A stretch of DNA of 64,000 nucleotides from Aquimarina macrocephali JAMB N27 (GTDB lineage Bacteria > Bacteroidota > Bacteroidia > Flavobacteriales > Flavobacteriaceae). The notes under the pieces are model-generated. The model searched no databases. It was not told the origin of the DNA and was given only the letters and a program-made list of their open reading frames with translations. Location: positions 248,001 through 312,000 of the forward strand of contig NZ_JACA01000001.1 in the NCBI RefSeq assembly GCF_000520995.1, written 5' to 3'. Below are positions 63,169-64,000 of the stretch, in pieces; the stretch's first letter is position 1; each line of letters starts with the position of its first letter. The translations under genes were made by a program, and so were the position numbers.

Positions 63169-64000
63169 TTATATATCATTCAACAGCTTAGTGATTTCAT
63201 CCAATTTTGGAGTTAGGATCACTTCTATTCGTCTGTTTTTACTTTTTCCTGTACTATTATCATTAGAGGCTACAGGGGCAAACTCTCCTCTACCAGCCGC
63301 AGTAATGTTTTGCGGGTCAATTTTCTGGTTTTGCAACAAAATATTTACAATGGCAGTAGCTCTCTTGGTAGACAAATCCCAGTTACCAGATAGCTGCCCA
63401 TTTCCTGTATACGGTACATTATCGGTATGTCCTTCTATCAAAACAGCGATATCGGTATTATCACCCAATACTTTACCTAATTGTTTTACCGCTTTTTGTC
63501 CTTGGGCTCCTACTGCCCAACTACCAGATTCGAACAGTAGTTTGTTTTCCATAGAGATATAGACTTTACCATTACGCTCTTCTACAGTAAGACCTTTGCC
63601 TTCAAAATTTCGTAGTGCTTTGGATATTGCATTTTTAAGCGCCTGCATTTTGGCATCTTTGGCGGCAATCAATCCTTCTAATTCATCTACTCGTTTAGAA
63701 CGAGAAGCCAGATCTCTCTGTAATGCATCCAAACGATTACGTTCTTCGGCCAGAGCTCTTTCTTTTTCTTCCAGTTGTTTTAGCAGTTCTCTGTTTTTCT
63801 TACTATTTGCTGCTATAGCCGCCGAACTGTTCTTCTCTAACGCATCATACGAATCTTTTAAGTTTTCATAATTGGCTTGTGCAGCATTATATTTTCCTTG
63901 TAAATCATCTCTTTCGGTTTTAACCTTTTGATATTCGGCATCTAATTGTTCTAATGCCTTTCTAGTGGCATCACTTGTTTTTTCTAAAGCTGCTAATTCG
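63169..64000 (-). CDS. OmpA-family protein with coiled coil (N-terminus beyond right edge)
   Basis: The frame stays open from the stop at 63169 to the right edge, giving at least 277 residues; the start is outside. The visible N-terminal part is a long coiled coil rich in Glu, Lys, Ala and Leu. The C-terminal ~120 residues are an OmpA/MotB peptidoglycan-binding domain (LLFESGSWAV; VLIEGHTDNVPYTGNGQLSG; LSTKRATAIVNILL; GRGEFAPVASND; KNRRIEVIL). The TDN and R-RR elements contact diaminopimelate in this family. It probably tethers the envelope to peptidoglycan. A TTG inside the frame at 63732 is not a credible start. Confidence 0.9.
   Translation of the reverse strand, partial: ELAALEKTSDATRKALEQLDAEYQKVKTERDDLQGKYNAAQANYENLKDSYDALEKNSSAAIAANSKKNRELLKQLEEKERALAEERNRLDALQRDLASRSKRVDELEGLIAAKDAKMQALKNAISKALRNFEGKGLTVEERNGKVYISMENKLLFESGSWAVGAQGQKAVKQLGKVLGDNTDIAVLIEGHTDNVPYTGNGQLSGNWDLSTKRATAIVNILLQNQKIDPQNITAAGRGEFAPVASNDNSTGKSKNRRIEVILTPKLDEITKLLNDI

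Noticed and set aside
63169..63732. OmpA-family gene starting at an internal TTG
   Set aside because: The frame continues open with coiled-coil coding sequence to the window edge, so the gene is partial, not short.

Overview
The window is a chromosomal segment of a marine-type flavobacterium (Bacteroidota, Flavobacteriaceae; an Aquimarina-like genome would fit, but the genus is a guess). The signs are an AT-rich sequence, TAnnTTTG-type -7 promoter boxes, weak Shine-Dalgarno signals, an atpD-atpC pair apart from other ATP synthase genes, a TonB-dependent receptor paired with a lipoprotein, a DUF4270 protein, an N-terminal-only GT5 glycosyltransferase beside panC, and many S9/S41/M61 peptidases.

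Region 1 (1-14.7 kb) is a peptide natural-product (RiPP/bacteriocin-like) locus. A leftward operon encodes a split class I lanthipeptide dehydratase: a glutamylation protein at 2277-4562, an elimination protein at 1307-2176, then a translationally coupled membrane TPR regulator that runs off the left edge. Divergent from it are an HlyD adaptor and a C39-peptidase ABC transporter (PCAT), two paralogous small HTH proteins around a small acidic protein, and a run of eight intact short precursor-like genes. Seven of the eight have a double-Gly leader; the eighth is a leaderless membrane peptide. There is also one remnant precursor. A VKOR-thioredoxin protein with a degenerate C39-like N-terminus sits among them. 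No LanC cyclase is visible. Four copies of a composite element (17-bp inverted repeat, exactly 10 bp, then a TATCATTGTA-type box) stand before precursor transcription units. The fourth copy drives an orphan precursor at 19010, beside a JmjC/cupin_8 oxygenase gene and a decayed duplicate of that gene's 3' end. Most precursors are under 60 codons and easily missed.

Region 2 (14.7-24 kb): recX, an S41 peptidase lipoprotein, a membrane AraC-type regulator, the orphan precursor plus JmjC gene, and then biotin-related genes (bioB, an exported alpha/beta hydrolase, a beta-ketoacyl synthase).

Region 3 (24-31 kb): a Coa1-like protein, a membrane protein, the bioF-DUF2007-bioD-bioA operon, and a DUF2975-DUF2975-YozG-type regulator operon with palindromic operators.

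Region 4 (30-64 kb): mostly chromosomal housekeeping. It holds a phosphoesterase, an M61 peptidase, a GNAT, an S9 peptidase, atpDC, a fatty-acid hydroxylase-type membrane protein, an SGNH lipoprotein with a TonB receptor, glmS, DUF4270, a GT5-like protein, panC-panD-flippase, an esterase-like pseudoenzyme, radA, a Tas-type aldo/keto reductase, a small Ser/His S24/S26-like protein, a large TPR-CHAT membrane protein, a zinc-ribbon/TerB protein, small secreted proteins, and an OmpA-family protein cut by the right edge. I saw no rRNA, tRNA, CRISPR array or insertion sequence.
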